This document shows positions 55,409 to 64,000 of a stretch of 64,000 nucleotides of DNA, piece after piece (the stretch's first letter is position 1; each line of letters opens with the position of its first letter). The position numbers and the translations under genes were made by a program. The stretch comes from Streptomyces sp. GS7 (lineage in GTDB: Bacteria; Actinomycetota; Actinomycetes; Streptomycetales; Streptomycetaceae), in NCBI RefSeq assembly GCF_009834125.1, contig NZ_CP047146.1, forward strand, positions 248,001 to 312,000, in the 5' to 3' direction. Below the pieces are notes generated by a model. It did not search any database, had not been told where the DNA came from, and worked only from the letters and a program-made list of their open reading frames with translations.

Positions 55409-55554
55409 ATAACCGCATAACCAGGCTGTTTTCGGGCCCCCCAACCCGGAAACGCCCGCTTTGGCACCACATGCTTCACCCCGCTCCATAGAGCTCTTTA
55501 CGACGCGGCGCCTGCCCCAACAGGCCCACACCCGCTCCATCTGGGTACGTCATC

Positions 55555-55595
55555 GATCGCGCTGGACTCCGCCGGGTCCAGCGCGATCTCTTTTT
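55555..55595 (+). terminator. bldC intrinsic terminator
   Basis: GATCGCGCTGGAC / GTCCAGCGCGATC, 13-bp stem with an 8-nt loop, followed by TCTCTTTTTG. A classical Rho-independent form, unusual in this window for its long T-run. Confidence 0.9.
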
Positions 55596-55762
55596 GTGTG
55601 CGGCCGCTCCAGGGCCGCTCGCGGCGCTCGGGCCACCCTGGCGCCGGTCGGCTCCGGCGGGGGCGCCACGCCCCGCCCAGGGGCCCTGAGGGGGCCCGTC
55701 AGTGCGGACCTGGCGGTCTTGTTTCGGGACGCTCGGCGGAGAGTGCAATTGCACATATTAAA

Positions 55763-55790
55763 TTGACCGGTTGTAGATGGGCGGTAAGTT
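55763..55790 (+). promoter_or_regulatory. orphan promoter-like sequence
   Basis: TTGACC, 16 nt, TAAGTT, preceded by the palindrome GTGCAATTGCAC (55743-55754) in an AT-rich patch. No plus-strand gene follows, so any transcript would run antisense into the DUF6274-type gene. The rest of 55596-55932 holds no gene I can see. Confidence 0.3.
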
Positions 55791-55932
55791 CCCCATCCCG
55801 CGAAACTTGTTCGGTGACTCCCATCACAGGGTGCGGTCCTTGAAGGCCATGCGGACCCTGCGGTAAAAGGCGTTCCGCTACCGCCCTGTCAACAGCCTTC
55901 CACCGCACCACCGGTGGCGCAGGCGTCCTTGG

Positions 55933-56169
55933 TCACCGGGCGGCGGGACTTTCGTCCTCCGCCGGCGGCTCGCAGACGGCCGGAGAGGGGGCGGAGGCGG
56001 CCGGGGGCGCGTCGGCCCCGGAGAGCGCCCCGTGCGGCTCCATGGCGAGCCGCAGCAGCTGATGGCAGACCGGGCAGTGCCGGGTCAGATGCCGAGAGCC
56101 GTAGGCGAGGGCCGCCGACAGGTGGGCTCGCAACAGTGCCCTGGTCTCGTGCCGTACCGCAGCAGTCAT
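55933..56169 (-). CDS. DUF6274-type small protein with a CxxC pair
   Basis: 78 residues: MTAAVRHETRALLRAHLSAALAYGSRHLTRHCPVCHQLLRLAM, then a Pro/Ala/Glu-rich tail. The HCPVCH segment (Cys32, Cys35, with flanking His) could bind zinc. I recall similar small streptomycete proteins under DUF6274; the function is unknown. Start ATG 56169. Lies between bldC and tRNA-Asp. Confidence 0.65.
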   Translation of the reverse strand: MTAAVRHETRALLRAHLSAALAYGSRHLTRHCPVCHQLLRLAMEPHGALSGADAPPAASAPSPAVCEPPAEDESPAAR

Positions 56170-56407
56170 CGCACGCCACCTCCCCGGCCCCCACGCCTCC
56201 TCTGTGAGTACCGGCGGCAGGTGCCGCCGTCAAGACGCCCGTCGCCGCCGGCCGGATCGGACGGGGGCCTTCGGGCCACGGGGCGGACGGCCCGGGGAGG
56301 GGGTGCGCGGGGCGCGGGCGACCGGGGGGATCGGTTGCCCGCCGGGGCGCGCTGCGGGGGCGTGTGCCGCGCACCGTACCGCGCCGCGGGCGTGCCCGGA
56401 CAGCACA

Positions 56408-56438
56408 ACGGCCCGCATCCGAGAAGGATGCGGGCCGT
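56408..56438 (-). terminator. terminator of tRNA-Asp (copy 1)
   Basis: ACGGCCCGCATCC / GGATGCGGGCCGT, 13-bp stem with a GAGAA loop, 8 bp past the tRNA 3' end. Confidence 0.85.
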
Positions 56439-56445
56439 GAAAAAG

Positions 56446-56520
56446 CGGTCCTGACGGGATTTGAACCCGCGGCCTCCACCTTGACAGGGTGGCGAGCACT
56501 CCAAACTGCTCCACAGGACC
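56446..56520 (-). tRNA. tRNA-Asp (anticodon GTC), copy 1
   Basis: 75 nt. Acceptor GGTCCTG/CAGGACC; anticodon loop CTGTCAA in stem CCACC/GGTGG; T-loop TTCAAAT. Identical to the copy at 61995-62069. CCA not encoded. Confidence 0.95.
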
Positions 56521-56616
56521 TTGCGTTTCGCTTTCCGCTTGCAGCGGGCTGCGGAACAAGACTGTACAGCAGGTCAGGGGGTGCGGTCGAACTCGATCCC
56601 GGCACCCCGCCCGGGG

Positions 56617-59600
56617 CTACGGGGCCGCCGCGTCCACCGCCTTCACGATGCGCTTGTCGGAGATCGGGTACGCGGTCCCGAGGGCGTGCGCGAAGTAGCT
56701 GACCCGTAGCTCCTCGATCATCCAGCGGATCTCCCGGGCCGTGGCCGGCGCCGGGCGGCCCGGGGGGAACTGCTCCAGCAGCCAGGCGTATTCGTCCTGC
56801 ATCTCCTTCACCTTCGCCATGCGCGTGCGGTCCCGCTCGGCGTTGGTGGGCAGCTGCGTCAGACGGCGGTCGGCGGCCACCAGATAGCGCATCAGGTCCG
56901 GCAGCCGCTTGGCGCCGTGCGCGGTCACGAAGCCCGGCTTGATCAGCTCCGCCAGCTGCTCCTTGACGTCCGCCAGCGACGTCAGCAGCGACGGGAACGC
57001 GGTCGCCTTCAGCCGGCGCTCGCATGCCTGCCAGGCGGCCAGCACCTCCTGGACCTGCTGGATGGTCTTCAGCGTCGCGTCGACCAGGTCGCTGCGCACC
57101 GCGTCGTACAGCTTGCGGAAGGACTCCTCGTCCCACGCCGGGCCGCCCCGGGCCGCGATCAGCCGGTCCGCGGCGGCGGTCACGCAGTCCTCGAAGAGCG
57201 CCGCGATGGAACCGTGCGGATTACGGGACAGCGCGAGCTTCTGCTGGTTGCTCAGCTTGTCCTGGGCGAACTTGGCGGGGTTGGACGGGATGTTGAGCAG
57301 GATGAGCCGGCGGGTGCCCGCCCACATGGCCGTCAGCTGCTCGGCCTCGGTGTCGAAGAGGCGCACGGCGACGCTGGTGCCCTCGTCGACCAGCGCCGGG
57401 TACGCCTTGAGGGGCTGGCCCGCTCGACGGGTCTCGAAGGTGCGCGGCAGCGTGCCGATCGTCCAGGACGTCAGGCCGGTGCGCTGCTCCAGGCCGGCCA
57501 GGGGGCCGCCGTCGCCGCGGCCGCCCCTGCCGTCCTTGGCGGGCCGCTCGGCGGCCTGCTCGAATGCCTTGGAGATCGCCGCCCGGGTCTTCGGCTTGAG
57601 CTGGAGCCGCAGCGCTTCGAGGTCCTTGGCCTCGGCGAGCTTGCGGCGCCGCTCGTCGACCACCCGGAAGGTGATCTTGAGGTGGTCGGGGATCCTGGCG
57701 GTGTCGAAGTCCGCCGCCTCGACCGGGACGCCGACCATCCGCTGGAGCCCGGCCGCCAGGGAGGCGGTCAGGGCGCCCTGGAGGGGGACGGTGGTGTCCA
57801 GGAAGCGGGCGGCGAAGTTCGGCGCCGGGACGTAGTTGCGGCGGATCGGCTTGGGCAGCGAGCGGATCAGCTCCGTCACCAGCTGCTCGCGCAGGCCCGG
57901 GATCTGCCAGTCGAAGCCCTCGGAGGAGACCTGGTTGAGGACCTGGAGCGGGATGTGGACGGTCACGCCGTCCGCGTCCGCGCCCGGCTCGAACTGGTAG
58001 GTGACCTTGAACTTCAGCTTCCCCTGGCGCCAGGAATCCGGGTAGTCGTCCTTGGTGACGGCCTCGGCGGATTCGTTGATGAGCATCGAGTGCTCGAAAT
58101 TGAGCAGCTCGGGCTCTTCGCCGCGCTTCTTCTTCCACCAGGAGTCGAAGTGCGCGCCGGAGACCACGTCCGCCGGGATCCGCTGGTCGTAGAAGTCGAA
58201 GAGCGTCTCGTCGTCCACGAGGATGTCGCGGCGCCGGGCGCGGTGCTCCAACTCCTCGACCTCGCCGAGCAGTTTGCGGTTGTCATGGAAGAACTGGTGG
58301 TGGGTGCGCCAGTCGCCCTCCACCAGGGCGTGCCGGATGAACAGGTCGCGGGAGACCTCGGGGTCGATCCGCCCGTAGTTGACCTTGCGCTGGGCGACGA
58401 TCGGGACGCCGTAGAGCGTCACCCGCTCGTACGCCATCACCGCGGCCATCTTCTGTTCCCAGTGGGGCTCGCTGTAGTTGCGCTTCACCAGGTGCTGGGC
58501 CAGCGGTTCGAGCCATTCCGGCTCGATCCGGGCGTTCACCCGCGCCCACAGCCGGGAGGTCTCGACCAGCTCCGCGGACATCACCCAGCGCGGGGGCTTC
58601 TTGAAGAGGGCGGAGCCGGGGAAGACCGCGAACTTGGCGTTGCGGGCGCCCAGGTACTCGTTCTTGCCGGCCCCTTCCTTCCCGCCCTCCAGCCCCGCGT
58701 TCTTCAGCCCGATATGCGAAAGCAAACCGGACAGCAGGGAGATGTGGACGCGGTCCGGTGCCGCGTCCTGCTCCGACAGGTGGATGCCCATGCCCTTGGC
58801 GACCGTACGGAGCTGGGAGTAGATGTCCTGCCACTCGCGTATGCGGAGGTAGTTGAGGAACTCCGTGCGGCACATCCGGCGGAACGCGGACGACGACAGC
58901 GCCTTCTGCTGTTCGCGCACATAGCGCCAGAGGTTGAGGAACGCCAGGAAGTCGGACGTCTCGTCCTTGAAGCGGGCGTGCTGCTGGTCGGCCTGCTGCT
59001 GCTTGTCCGACGGCCGCTCGCGCGGGTCCTGGATGGACAGCGCCGCCGCGATGACCATGACCTCGCGGACGCAGCCGTTGCGGTCCGCCTCCAGCACCAT
59101 CCGGGCCAGCCGCGGGTCCACCGGCAGCTGGGAGAGCTGGCGGCCGAGCGGGGTCAGCCGCTTCCTGAGGTCCTTCTGCTGGAGGTCGAGCGCGCCCAGC
59201 TCGCTCAGCAGGTCGACGCCGTCCTTGATGTTGCGGCGGTCCGGCGGGTCGATGAACGGGAACTTCTCGATGTCGCCGAGGCCGGCCGCGGTCATCTGGA
59301 GGATGACGGAGGCCAGGTTCGTCCGGAGGATCTCGGCGTCGGTGAACTCCGGGCGGGTGAGGAAGTCGTCCTCGGAGTAGAGGCGGATGCAGATGCCGTC
59401 GCTGGTCCGGCCGCAGCGGCCCTTGCGCTGGTTGGCGCTGGCCTGCGAGACCGGCTCGATGGGGAGCCGCTGCACCTTCGTACGGAAGCTGTAGCGGGAG
59501 ATGCGGGCCATGCCGGGGTCGATGACGTACTTGATGCCCGGGACGGTCAGCGAGGTCTCGGCGACGTTCGTGGCCAGCACGATCCGTCTGCCCGTATGGC

Positions 59601-60639
59601 GCTGGAAGACGCGGTGCTGCTCGGCGTGCGACAGCCGGGCATACAGGGGCAGCACCTCCGTCGCCGGCAGGTTCTTCTTGTTGAGCGCGTCCGCGGTGTC
59701 CCGGATCTCGCGCTCACCGGACAGGAAGACCAGGACATCGCCGGGCCCCTCGGCGCGCAGCTCGTCCACGGCGTCGCAGATCGCGGTGATCTGGTCGCGG
59801 TCGGGGTCCTGGCCGCCCTCTTCCAGCAGGGGGCGGTAGCGCACCTCCACCGGATACGTACGCCCGGAGACCTCGACGATCGGCGCGTCCCCGAAATGCC
59901 GGGAGAACCGCTCGGGGTCGATGGTCGCGGAGGTGATGACCACCTTCAGGTCCGGGCGCCTGGGCAGCAGCTGCGCCAGATACCCGAGGATGAAGTCGAT
60001 GTTGAGGCTGCGCTCGTGCGCCTCGTCGATGATGATCGTGTCGTACTGGCGCAGCTCGCGGTCCGTCTGGATCTCGGCGAGCAGGATGCCGTCGGTCATC
60101 AGCTTGACCAGGGTGTCGTCGCCGACCTGGTCGGTGAAGCGGACCTTCCAGCCGACGCTCTCGCCCAGCGGGGTCTTCAGCTCCTCGGCGACCCGCTCGG
60201 CGACCGTACGGGCCGCGATCCGGCGCGGCTGGGTGTGCCCGATCAGGCCCTGGACGCCGCGGCCGAGCTCCAGGCAGATCTTGGGGATCTGGGTCGTCTT
60301 GCCGGAGCCGGTCTCGCCCGCGACGATCACGACCTGGTGGTCGCGGATCGCCGCGAGGATCTCGTCCCTCTTCTGGCTGACCGGGAGTTCTGCCGGATAG
60401 CCGATCTCCGGCATCGCGGCGCGCCGCTGGGCGACCCGCAGCTCCGCCTCGTCGATGCCGCCGGCGATCTCGGCGAGCACGGCGGCACGGGCTTCGGGCT
60501 TGCGGATCCGGCGCGCGCCGTCGAGTCGGCGGCCCAGCCGCTGCTGATCGCGCAGCATCAGCTCGGGCAGTCGCTTCAGCAGCGCGGGCAGCGCGGGGGC
60601 GGTGCCGTCGGGCAGGGCGGAGGCAGGCTGACTGGACAT
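56617..60639 (-). CDS. hrpA: ATP-dependent RNA helicase HrpA (DEAH box)
   Basis: 1340 residues, the full-length bacterial HrpA. Walker A GETGSGKTTQ (108-117), DEAH in IIIDEAHERS (205-208), SAT in VITSATID, and the helicase C-terminal QRKGRCGRTSDGICIRLYSE. OB-fold and DUF3418 regions follow to the end. It remodels RNA or stalled ribosomes in the cytoplasm. Starts MSSQPASALPDG; monocistronic, divergent from the membrane protein gene. Confidence 0.96.
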   Translation of the reverse strand: MSSQPASALPDGTAPALPALLKRLPELMLRDQQRLGRRLDGARRIRKPEARAAVLAEIAGGIDEAELRVAQRRAAMPEIGYPAELPVSQKRDEILAAIRDHQVVIVAGETGSGKTTQIPKICLELGRGVQGLIGHTQPRRIAARTVAERVAEELKTPLGESVGWKVRFTDQVGDDTLVKLMTDGILLAEIQTDRELRQYDTIIIDEAHERSLNIDFILGYLAQLLPRRPDLKVVITSATIDPERFSRHFGDAPIVEVSGRTYPVEVRYRPLLEEGGQDPDRDQITAICDAVDELRAEGPGDVLVFLSGEREIRDTADALNKKNLPATEVLPLYARLSHAEQHRVFQRHTGRRIVLATNVAETSLTVPGIKYVIDPGMARISRYSFRTKVQRLPIEPVSQASANQRKGRCGRTSDGICIRLYSEDDFLTRPEFTDAEILRTNLASVILQMTAAGLGDIEKFPFIDPPDRRNIKDGVDLLSELGALDLQQKDLRKRLTPLGRQLSQLPVDPRLARMVLEADRNGCVREVMVIAAALSIQDPRERPSDKQQQADQQHARFKDETSDFLAFLNLWRYVREQQKALSSSAFRRMCRTEFLNYLRIREWQDIYSQLRTVAKGMGIHLSEQDAAPDRVHISLLSGLLSHIGLKNAGLEGGKEGAGKNEYLGARNAKFAVFPGSALFKKPPRWVMSAELVETSRLWARVNARIEPEWLEPLAQHLVKRNYSEPHWEQKMAAVMAYERVTLYGVPIVAQRKVNYGRIDPEVSRDLFIRHALVEGDWRTHHQFFHDNRKLLGEVEELEHRARRRDILVDDETLFDFYDQRIPADVVSGAHFDSWWKKKRGEEPELLNFEHSMLINESAEAVTKDDYPDSWRQGKLKFKVTYQFEPGADADGVTVHIPLQVLNQVSSEGFDWQIPGLREQLVTELIRSLPKPIRRNYVPAPNFAARFLDTTVPLQGALTASLAAGLQRMVGVPVEAADFDTARIPDHLKITFRVVDERRRKLAEAKDLEALRLQLKPKTRAAISKAFEQAAERPAKDGRGGRGDGGPLAGLEQRTGLTSWTIGTLPRTFETRRAGQPLKAYPALVDEGTSVAVRLFDTEAEQLTAMWAGTRRLILLNIPSNPAKFAQDKLSNQQKLALSRNPHGSIAALFEDCVTAAADRLIAARGGPAWDEESFRKLYDAVRSDLVDATLKTIQQVQEVLAAWQACERRLKATAFPSLLTSLADVKEQLAELIKPGFVTAHGAKRLPDLMRYLVAADRRLTQLPTNAERDRTRMAKVKEMQDEYAWLLEQFPPGRPAPATAREIRWMIEELRVSYFAHALGTAYPISDKRIVKAVDAAAP

Positions 60640-60762
60640 ACGTCCCCCAGGATCTCACCTCGCGCAAACGACTGGCGAACCATTTGACGGCGGTGACCGG
60701 ATCGCGGACGGGGCGGCGGTAGTGCCCGGGGGTCCGGGAGGATATGTCCGGCAACGGTGCTT

Positions 60763-60768
60763 TAGCGT
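60763..60768 (+). promoter_or_regulatory. -10 box of leaderless promoter
   Basis: TAGCGT ends 6 nt before the ATG at 60775. Confidence 0.5.
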
Positions 60769-60774
60769 GTTCAT

Positions 60775-61848
60775 ATGTTTGATCATGAAGGTGCATCGGT
60801 CCCGCACGGCGCACACGGAAGGCGCCCGACCCCCGCGGAGAGATGGGCCGCCTTCAAGAGATCGCCGTTCTTCCCGGCGGCCGTCCTGATCCTCATCCTC
60901 GCCGCGGCGGCCGGCCTCTTCGCCGGCTCGTACACCTACACCATGGCCAACCCGACCCCGCGGCACATCCCCACCGCCGTCGTCGCCACCGCCGATGCCC
61001 CGCAGGAGGAGGCGTTCGTCCTGGGCATGGAGAAGGCCCTCAACGCCTCGCTCCGGCTGACCCGGTACGCCACCTACGAGGAGGCGCGCGACGCCGTCGA
61101 CGAGCAGCGCGAGTTCGCCGTCCTGAGGGCCCACGGCCGCGGCGTGGAGCTGGACGTGTCCGGCGCCTCGGGCGCGTCGGTGGCGCAGCTGCTGAGCCAG
61201 GCGGGCGCCGAGGTCGGCCGGGCGACCGGGGTGGAGGTCCTGGTCCGGGACGTCAAGCCGCTCCAGGAAGGCGATCCCCGCGGGCTCGCGCTCTTCTACA
61301 TCTCGCTGGCCGCCGTGATCATCGGTTTCGTCGGGGCGATCCAGCTCAGCGTGCACGCCCGCGCCCTCAACCCGGCCGAGCGGATCGGCTGCACCCTCGC
61401 CTACGCGCTGCTCGGCGCCTTCGCCATCGCGGCGGTGGCCGACTGGTGGCTGGGCGCGCTGCGGCTCCCGTTCGCCGAGTCCTGGCTGATCCTCGCGCTG
61501 ACCATGTTCACGTCCGGCATGGTCTTCACGATGTTCAACACCCTGATCGGCCGCTGGGCGATGATCCCCACCTGGGGCCTGATGGTCCTGCTGGGCAACC
61601 CCTCCTCCGGCGGCGCGGTCTCCTGGCCCCTGCTCCCCTCCGTGCTCGGCTCCATCGGCCGCTGGCTGCCCCCGGGCGCGTCGGTCAACGCCCAGCACAC
61701 CGCGGTCTACTTCCGCGGCCACCAGCACCTCTTCCCGTTCCTGGTGCTGGCCGGCTGGTCGGCGCTCGCCTGCACGATCTTCCTGGTCTGGCGGCACCGG
61801 CACCCGGGTGGCCGCGACATCGCCCCGGCGCATGCGGCGGACGGCTGA
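60775..61848 (+). CDS. YhgE/Pip-like or ABC-2-like membrane protein
   Basis: 357 residues. One N-terminal membrane helix (about 33-54) leads to an extracytoplasmic segment of about 120 residues (TMANPTPRHIPTAVVATADAPQEEAF..., VSGASGASVAQLLSQAGAEV). Five more helices follow (about 180-345), ending in a basic/His-rich tail. This layout is that of ABC-2/YhgE-Pip (DUF3533-like) proteins; there is no ATPase partner. Function unknown. The start is supported by a -10 box 6 nt upstream. Confidence 0.75.
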   Translation: MFDHEGASVPHGAHGRRPTPAERWAAFKRSPFFPAAVLILILAAAAGLFAGSYTYTMANPTPRHIPTAVVATADAPQEEAFVLGMEKALNASLRLTRYATYEEARDAVDEQREFAVLRAHGRGVELDVSGASGASVAQLLSQAGAEVGRATGVEVLVRDVKPLQEGDPRGLALFYISLAAVIIGFVGAIQLSVHARALNPAERIGCTLAYALLGAFAIAAVADWWLGALRLPFAESWLILALTMFTSGMVFTMFNTLIGRWAMIPTWGLMVLLGNPSSGGAVSWPLLPSVLGSIGRWLPPGASVNAQHTAVYFRGHQHLFPFLVLAGWSALACTIFLVWRHRHPGGRDIAPAHAADG

Positions 61849-61873
61849 CGCGGGGTCCGTTCCCGGACACGAA

Positions 61874-61904
61874 GAAGGCCCCGGTTCGGTGAACCGGGGC
61901 CTTC
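61874..61904 (-). terminator. terminator of the tRNA-Glu/Asp/Phe cluster
   Basis: GAAGGCCCCGGTTC / GAACCGGGGCCTTC, 14-bp stem with a GGT loop. Also able to end the converging plus-strand gene. Confidence 0.85.
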
Positions 61905-61916
61905 TCCCAATGGGTG

Positions 61917-61990
61917 TGGCTGGGGCCGGGGTCGAACCGGCGACCTATCGCTTTTCAGGCGATCGCTCGTACCAACTGAGCTACCCAGCC
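61917..61990 (-). tRNA. tRNA-Phe (anticodon GAA)
   Basis: 74 nt. Acceptor GGCTGGG/CCCAGCC; anticodon loop CTGAAAA in stem ATCGC/GCGAT; T-loop TTCGACC. Four nt after tRNA-Asp, so it must be processed from a common precursor. Confidence 0.95.
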
Positions 61991-61994
61991 GCAG

Positions 61995-62069
61995 CGGTCC
62001 TGACGGGATTTGAACCCGCGGCCTCCACCTTGACAGGGTGGCGAGCACTCCAAACTGCTCCACAGGACC
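61995..62069 (-). tRNA. tRNA-Asp (anticodon GTC), copy 2
   Basis: Identical to the copy at 56446-56520. Middle gene of a Glu-Asp-Phe cluster. Confidence 0.95.
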
Positions 62070-62115
62070 TTGCATTGTGCGAGCGGCGTGAACCAGTCTC
62101 GCACACGGTAATGCG

Positions 62116-62188
62116 TGCCCCCAACGGGATTCGAACCCGTGCTACCGCCTTGAAAGGGCGGCGTCCTGGGCCACTAGACGATGAGGGC
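62116..62188 (-). tRNA. tRNA-Glu (anticodon TTC)
   Basis: 73 nt. Acceptor GCCCTCA/TGGGGGC with one G-T pair; anticodon loop CTTTCAA in stem CCGCC/GGCGG; T-loop TTCGAAT. First gene of the cluster. Confidence 0.95.
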
Positions 62189-62354
62189 TAACCGACCATG
62201 AGGCCACTTCTCTCCGTCGTCCCCCACCAAAGGAAAGGGACGTGAGAAGCATGTGACTCCACTTCCCCCCGAAGGGTTCCGCTTCTCCTCTGATCCTATG
62301 GATCTCGGGACGGTCAAGCCCTGACCGGTGCGCTTGGGCACGTCGCAGACTCTA

Positions 62355-64000
62355 CTACGGCATTCCGGCCCGGGCCAAACTCGATTCCGGAGAGGCCGAC
62401 TGGCCGGGTTTCACCCGTTCGGGCAGGTGGCGGCTGACCTCGGCGCGGGCCAGGCCCAGCCCGCCCAGCGTGATCTCGTCCCACGCCTGGAGCCGCCTGG
62501 TGGCGCGGTCCAGATAGAGCACCGACGCCTGCACGGGCGCGGGCTGCCGGTTCTGCACGGCGCGCAGCCCGCCGCCGCCCGTGGAGCCCTCGACCATCAG
62601 CCGGGTGCCCTGGGGGAGTGTGCTGATCGCGCGCTGGTGGATGTGGCCCGCGAGCGCCAGCGGGGCCAGGCCGTCCGCCTCGGTCACCGCGGCCGGGTTG
62701 TGGGCGAGCGCGATGTCGACGGGGGTGCCGGCCAGCCGCTGGGTGCGCAGCGCGTCGGCGAGTCGCCCGCCGGCGGTGCGTTCGGCGGCGTCGCCGGCCG
62801 CCACTATGGAGCGGTCCGGGGTGAACTGCGGGTCGCCGACGCCCGCGATGCGGACCCCGGCCACCTGGGTGACCCGGCCGTTGTCGAGGACGATGACGTG
62901 CTTGCGGCCGGTCAGGTACCGCTGGGTGCCGCGCGAGTCGTGGTTGCCGCGCACCCAGACGTACGGCGCGCCCAGGGTGGAGACGGGGTCCAGGAAGTGG
63001 TTCTCGGCGGCCGAGCCGTGGTCCATGGTGTCGCCGGTGTCGATGATCACGTTGATCCGGTACTGCTTCACCAGGGAGGCGATGATGTGCCAGCTGGCCG
63101 GGTTCAGGTGGATGTCGGAGACGTGCAGGACGCGGATGGTGGTGGGGTCCGGCCGGTACGCGGGCAGCGTCGAGGCGGCGTCGTAGAGCTTGGTGACGTT
63201 GGTGACCAGGCGCGCCAACTCCTTTTGGTAGACGTTGAATTCGCTGACGATGCTGCGGGCGTTGCCGACGACGGACGGCGCCGAGGAGAGCAGTCCGGAG
63301 AAGCGCGGCTCCAGGACGGACTCGGGGTTCCAGGTGGCGTAGGCGGTGGCGCCGGAGGCGGTGAGCAGGGCGAGCGCCAGGCCGCCGGCGGCCAGTGCAC
63401 GCCGCGGGCGGCGGTAGACGACCAGGCCCAGCGCGGTGGCGCCCGAGGCCACCGCCACGCAGGAGGCCACGGCGAGGCCCGCGGCGCCGCGGAGGACGTC
63501 GCGGGTGACCTGGTCCTGGAGGCCGGCGAACCGCTCGGGGTGGTCGACCAGCTCCGCGGAGCGGGCCGGGTCCAGCCGGTCGACGTCGACATCGAGGCGG
63601 ACGGGGGCGTAGTGGCTGTCCAGTTCCAGGTCGCCCAGGGGCGGGACGGTGATCCGGGTGCCGCCGGCCAGGGAGGGCCGCAGCGCCATGGTGGTGTCCA
63701 TCGGGCCGACCGGGGCCTGGACGCTCCCGATGACGAGCAGCCCCAGCCACGCCCCGAGCACGGCGACGGCCGCCAGGCCGACGGCGCGGGCGTACGGGCG
63801 CGCGGGCGGGGCGAGCGTGGCGGCGGGTGCCGTACGACGCGAGCGGTAGTGGCGGCGGACGGCCGCGGGCAGGCCCCGTACGGCGCTCGGCAGGTCCCGT
63901 ACGGACGGCGTGCGGACGCCGGGGCGACGGGGGCGCGGTAGGCGGGGGTGCGGGCGGCCTGGCGGGTCGGGGTGCGGTGTCCGGGAGCGCGCTGCGCGGG
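62355..64000 (-). CDS. membrane-anchored metallophosphoesterase (5' end outside window)
   Basis: The frame is open to the right edge; about 548 codons are seen. A GTG at 63761 would cut a membrane helix in half (AVGLAAVAVLGAWLGLLVIG), so the true start is beyond the window. After that helix come an extracytoplasmic or linker segment, a second pair of helices (about 63350-63490), and a calcineurin-like phosphoesterase domain. All metal motifs are present: VLHVSDIHLNP, IIDTGDTMDHG, VWVRGNHDSRG, LAHNPA and LAGHIHQ. The substrate is unknown. The N-terminal visible part is Arg/Pro-rich. Confidence 0.85.
   Translation of the reverse strand, partial: RAARSRTPHPDPPGRPHPRLPRPRRPGVRTPSVRDLPSAVRGLPAAVRRHYRSRRTAPAATLAPPARPYARAVGLAAVAVLGAWLGLLVIGSVQAPVGPMDTTMALRPSLAGGTRITVPPLGDLELDSHYAPVRLDVDVDRLDPARSAELVDHPERFAGLQDQVTRDVLRGAAGLAVASCVAVASGATALGLVVYRRPRRALAAGGLALALLTASGATAYATWNPESVLEPRFSGLLSSAPSVVGNARSIVSEFNVYQKELARLVTNVTKLYDAASTLPAYRPDPTTIRVLHVSDIHLNPASWHIIASLVKQYRINVIIDTGDTMDHGSAAENHFLDPVSTLGAPYVWVRGNHDSRGTQRYLTGRKHVIVLDNGRVTQVAGVRIAGVGDPQFTPDRSIVAAGDAAERTAGGRLADALRTQRLAGTPVDIALAHNPAAVTEADGLAPLALAGHIHQRAISTLPQGTRLMVEGSTGGGGLRAVQNRQPAPVQASVLYLDRATRRLQAWDEITLGGLGLARAEVSRHLPERVKPGQSASPESSLARAGMP

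Noticed and set aside
56917..60687. Open frame of more than 1200 codons opposite hrpA
   Set aside because: A shadow of hrpA in the complementary frame, with Arg/Gly/Glu-rich composition and no family match.

Overview
This window is a piece of a Streptomyces (or very close actinomycete) chromosome core. The evidence is very high G+C with strong third-position bias, frequent GTG starts, and genes whose products match well-known Streptomyces core proteins: BldC, an Lsr2 paralogue next to purS, a PurF with a short propeptide, valine dehydrogenase, DUF3073 and DUF3151 proteins. It also carries two perfect 14-bp parS sites, as expected near a Streptomyces origin-proximal region. No tools were used. 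Names rest on motif reading and recalled family knowledge.

Layout. 1-9.6 kb: a truncated PIG-V-like mannosyltransferase, a class I aminotransferase, a small His/Gly/Cys-rich membrane protein, then a run of forward genes: DUF2617, a membrane-fused spermidine synthase-like protein, a CoxG-like SRPBCC protein, an aldose 1-epimerase, pyrE, two parS sites and fba. 9.6-15.5 kb: a DHA2 drug exporter, a repeat-rich spacer, a DUF3151 protein and a tightly overlapping tryptophan-to-anthranilate operon (tryptophan dioxygenase, kynureninase, formamidase-like hydrolase). 15.8-21.4 kb: a two-component system, then a divergently transcribed ABC exporter and its probable repressor with a clear operator. 21.5-31 kb: a lipid kinase-like protein, purA, a membrane Ser/Thr kinase, a VTC-domain protein carrying a TTA codon, a class III aminotransferase, a GntR regulator and a SLATT-type membrane protein. 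31.3-41.4 kb: purD, a degenerate M48-like membrane protein, a DUF6605-type protein, a LysR regulator, a solitary TnpB element, an MFS protein and purC. 41.4-42.8 kb: three glycine tRNAs around a 1.1-kb gene-empty stretch. 42.9-55.4 kb: lsrL, purS-purQ-purL, an M23 peptidase, a maleylpyruvate isomerase-like protein, purF, purM, DUF3073, vdh, a conserved protein and bldC. 55.9-64 kb: a DUF6274-type protein, tRNA-Asp, the giant helicase hrpA, a membrane protein, a tRNA-Glu/Asp/Phe cluster and a membrane metallophosphoesterase cut by the window edge.

How it works together. Eight genes of purine nucleotide synthesis (purA, D, C, S, Q, L, F, M) lie within 22.8-51.8 kb but are interrupted by unrelated genes, and only purSQL form a true overlapping operon. 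Several housekeeping genes (pyrE, purD, purF and others) show a TANNNT -10 box exactly 7 nt before the start codon, the signature of leaderless mRNA. Genes recalled from S. coelicolor as lying left of oriC (fba, kyn, purA) and right of oriC (purD to bldC) are adjacent here, which suggests an inversion around the origin relative to that species.

The most unusual items are a tRNA-Gly(UCC) that lacks the D-loop GG and the TTC of the T-loop, resembling cell-wall-dedicated glycine tRNAs; the parS pair in front of fba; the zinc-ligand-free M48-like protein; a tryptophan dioxygenase without its distal His; the solitary catalytically intact TnpB with its omega-RNA end; and a dispersed repeat that supplies stop codons.
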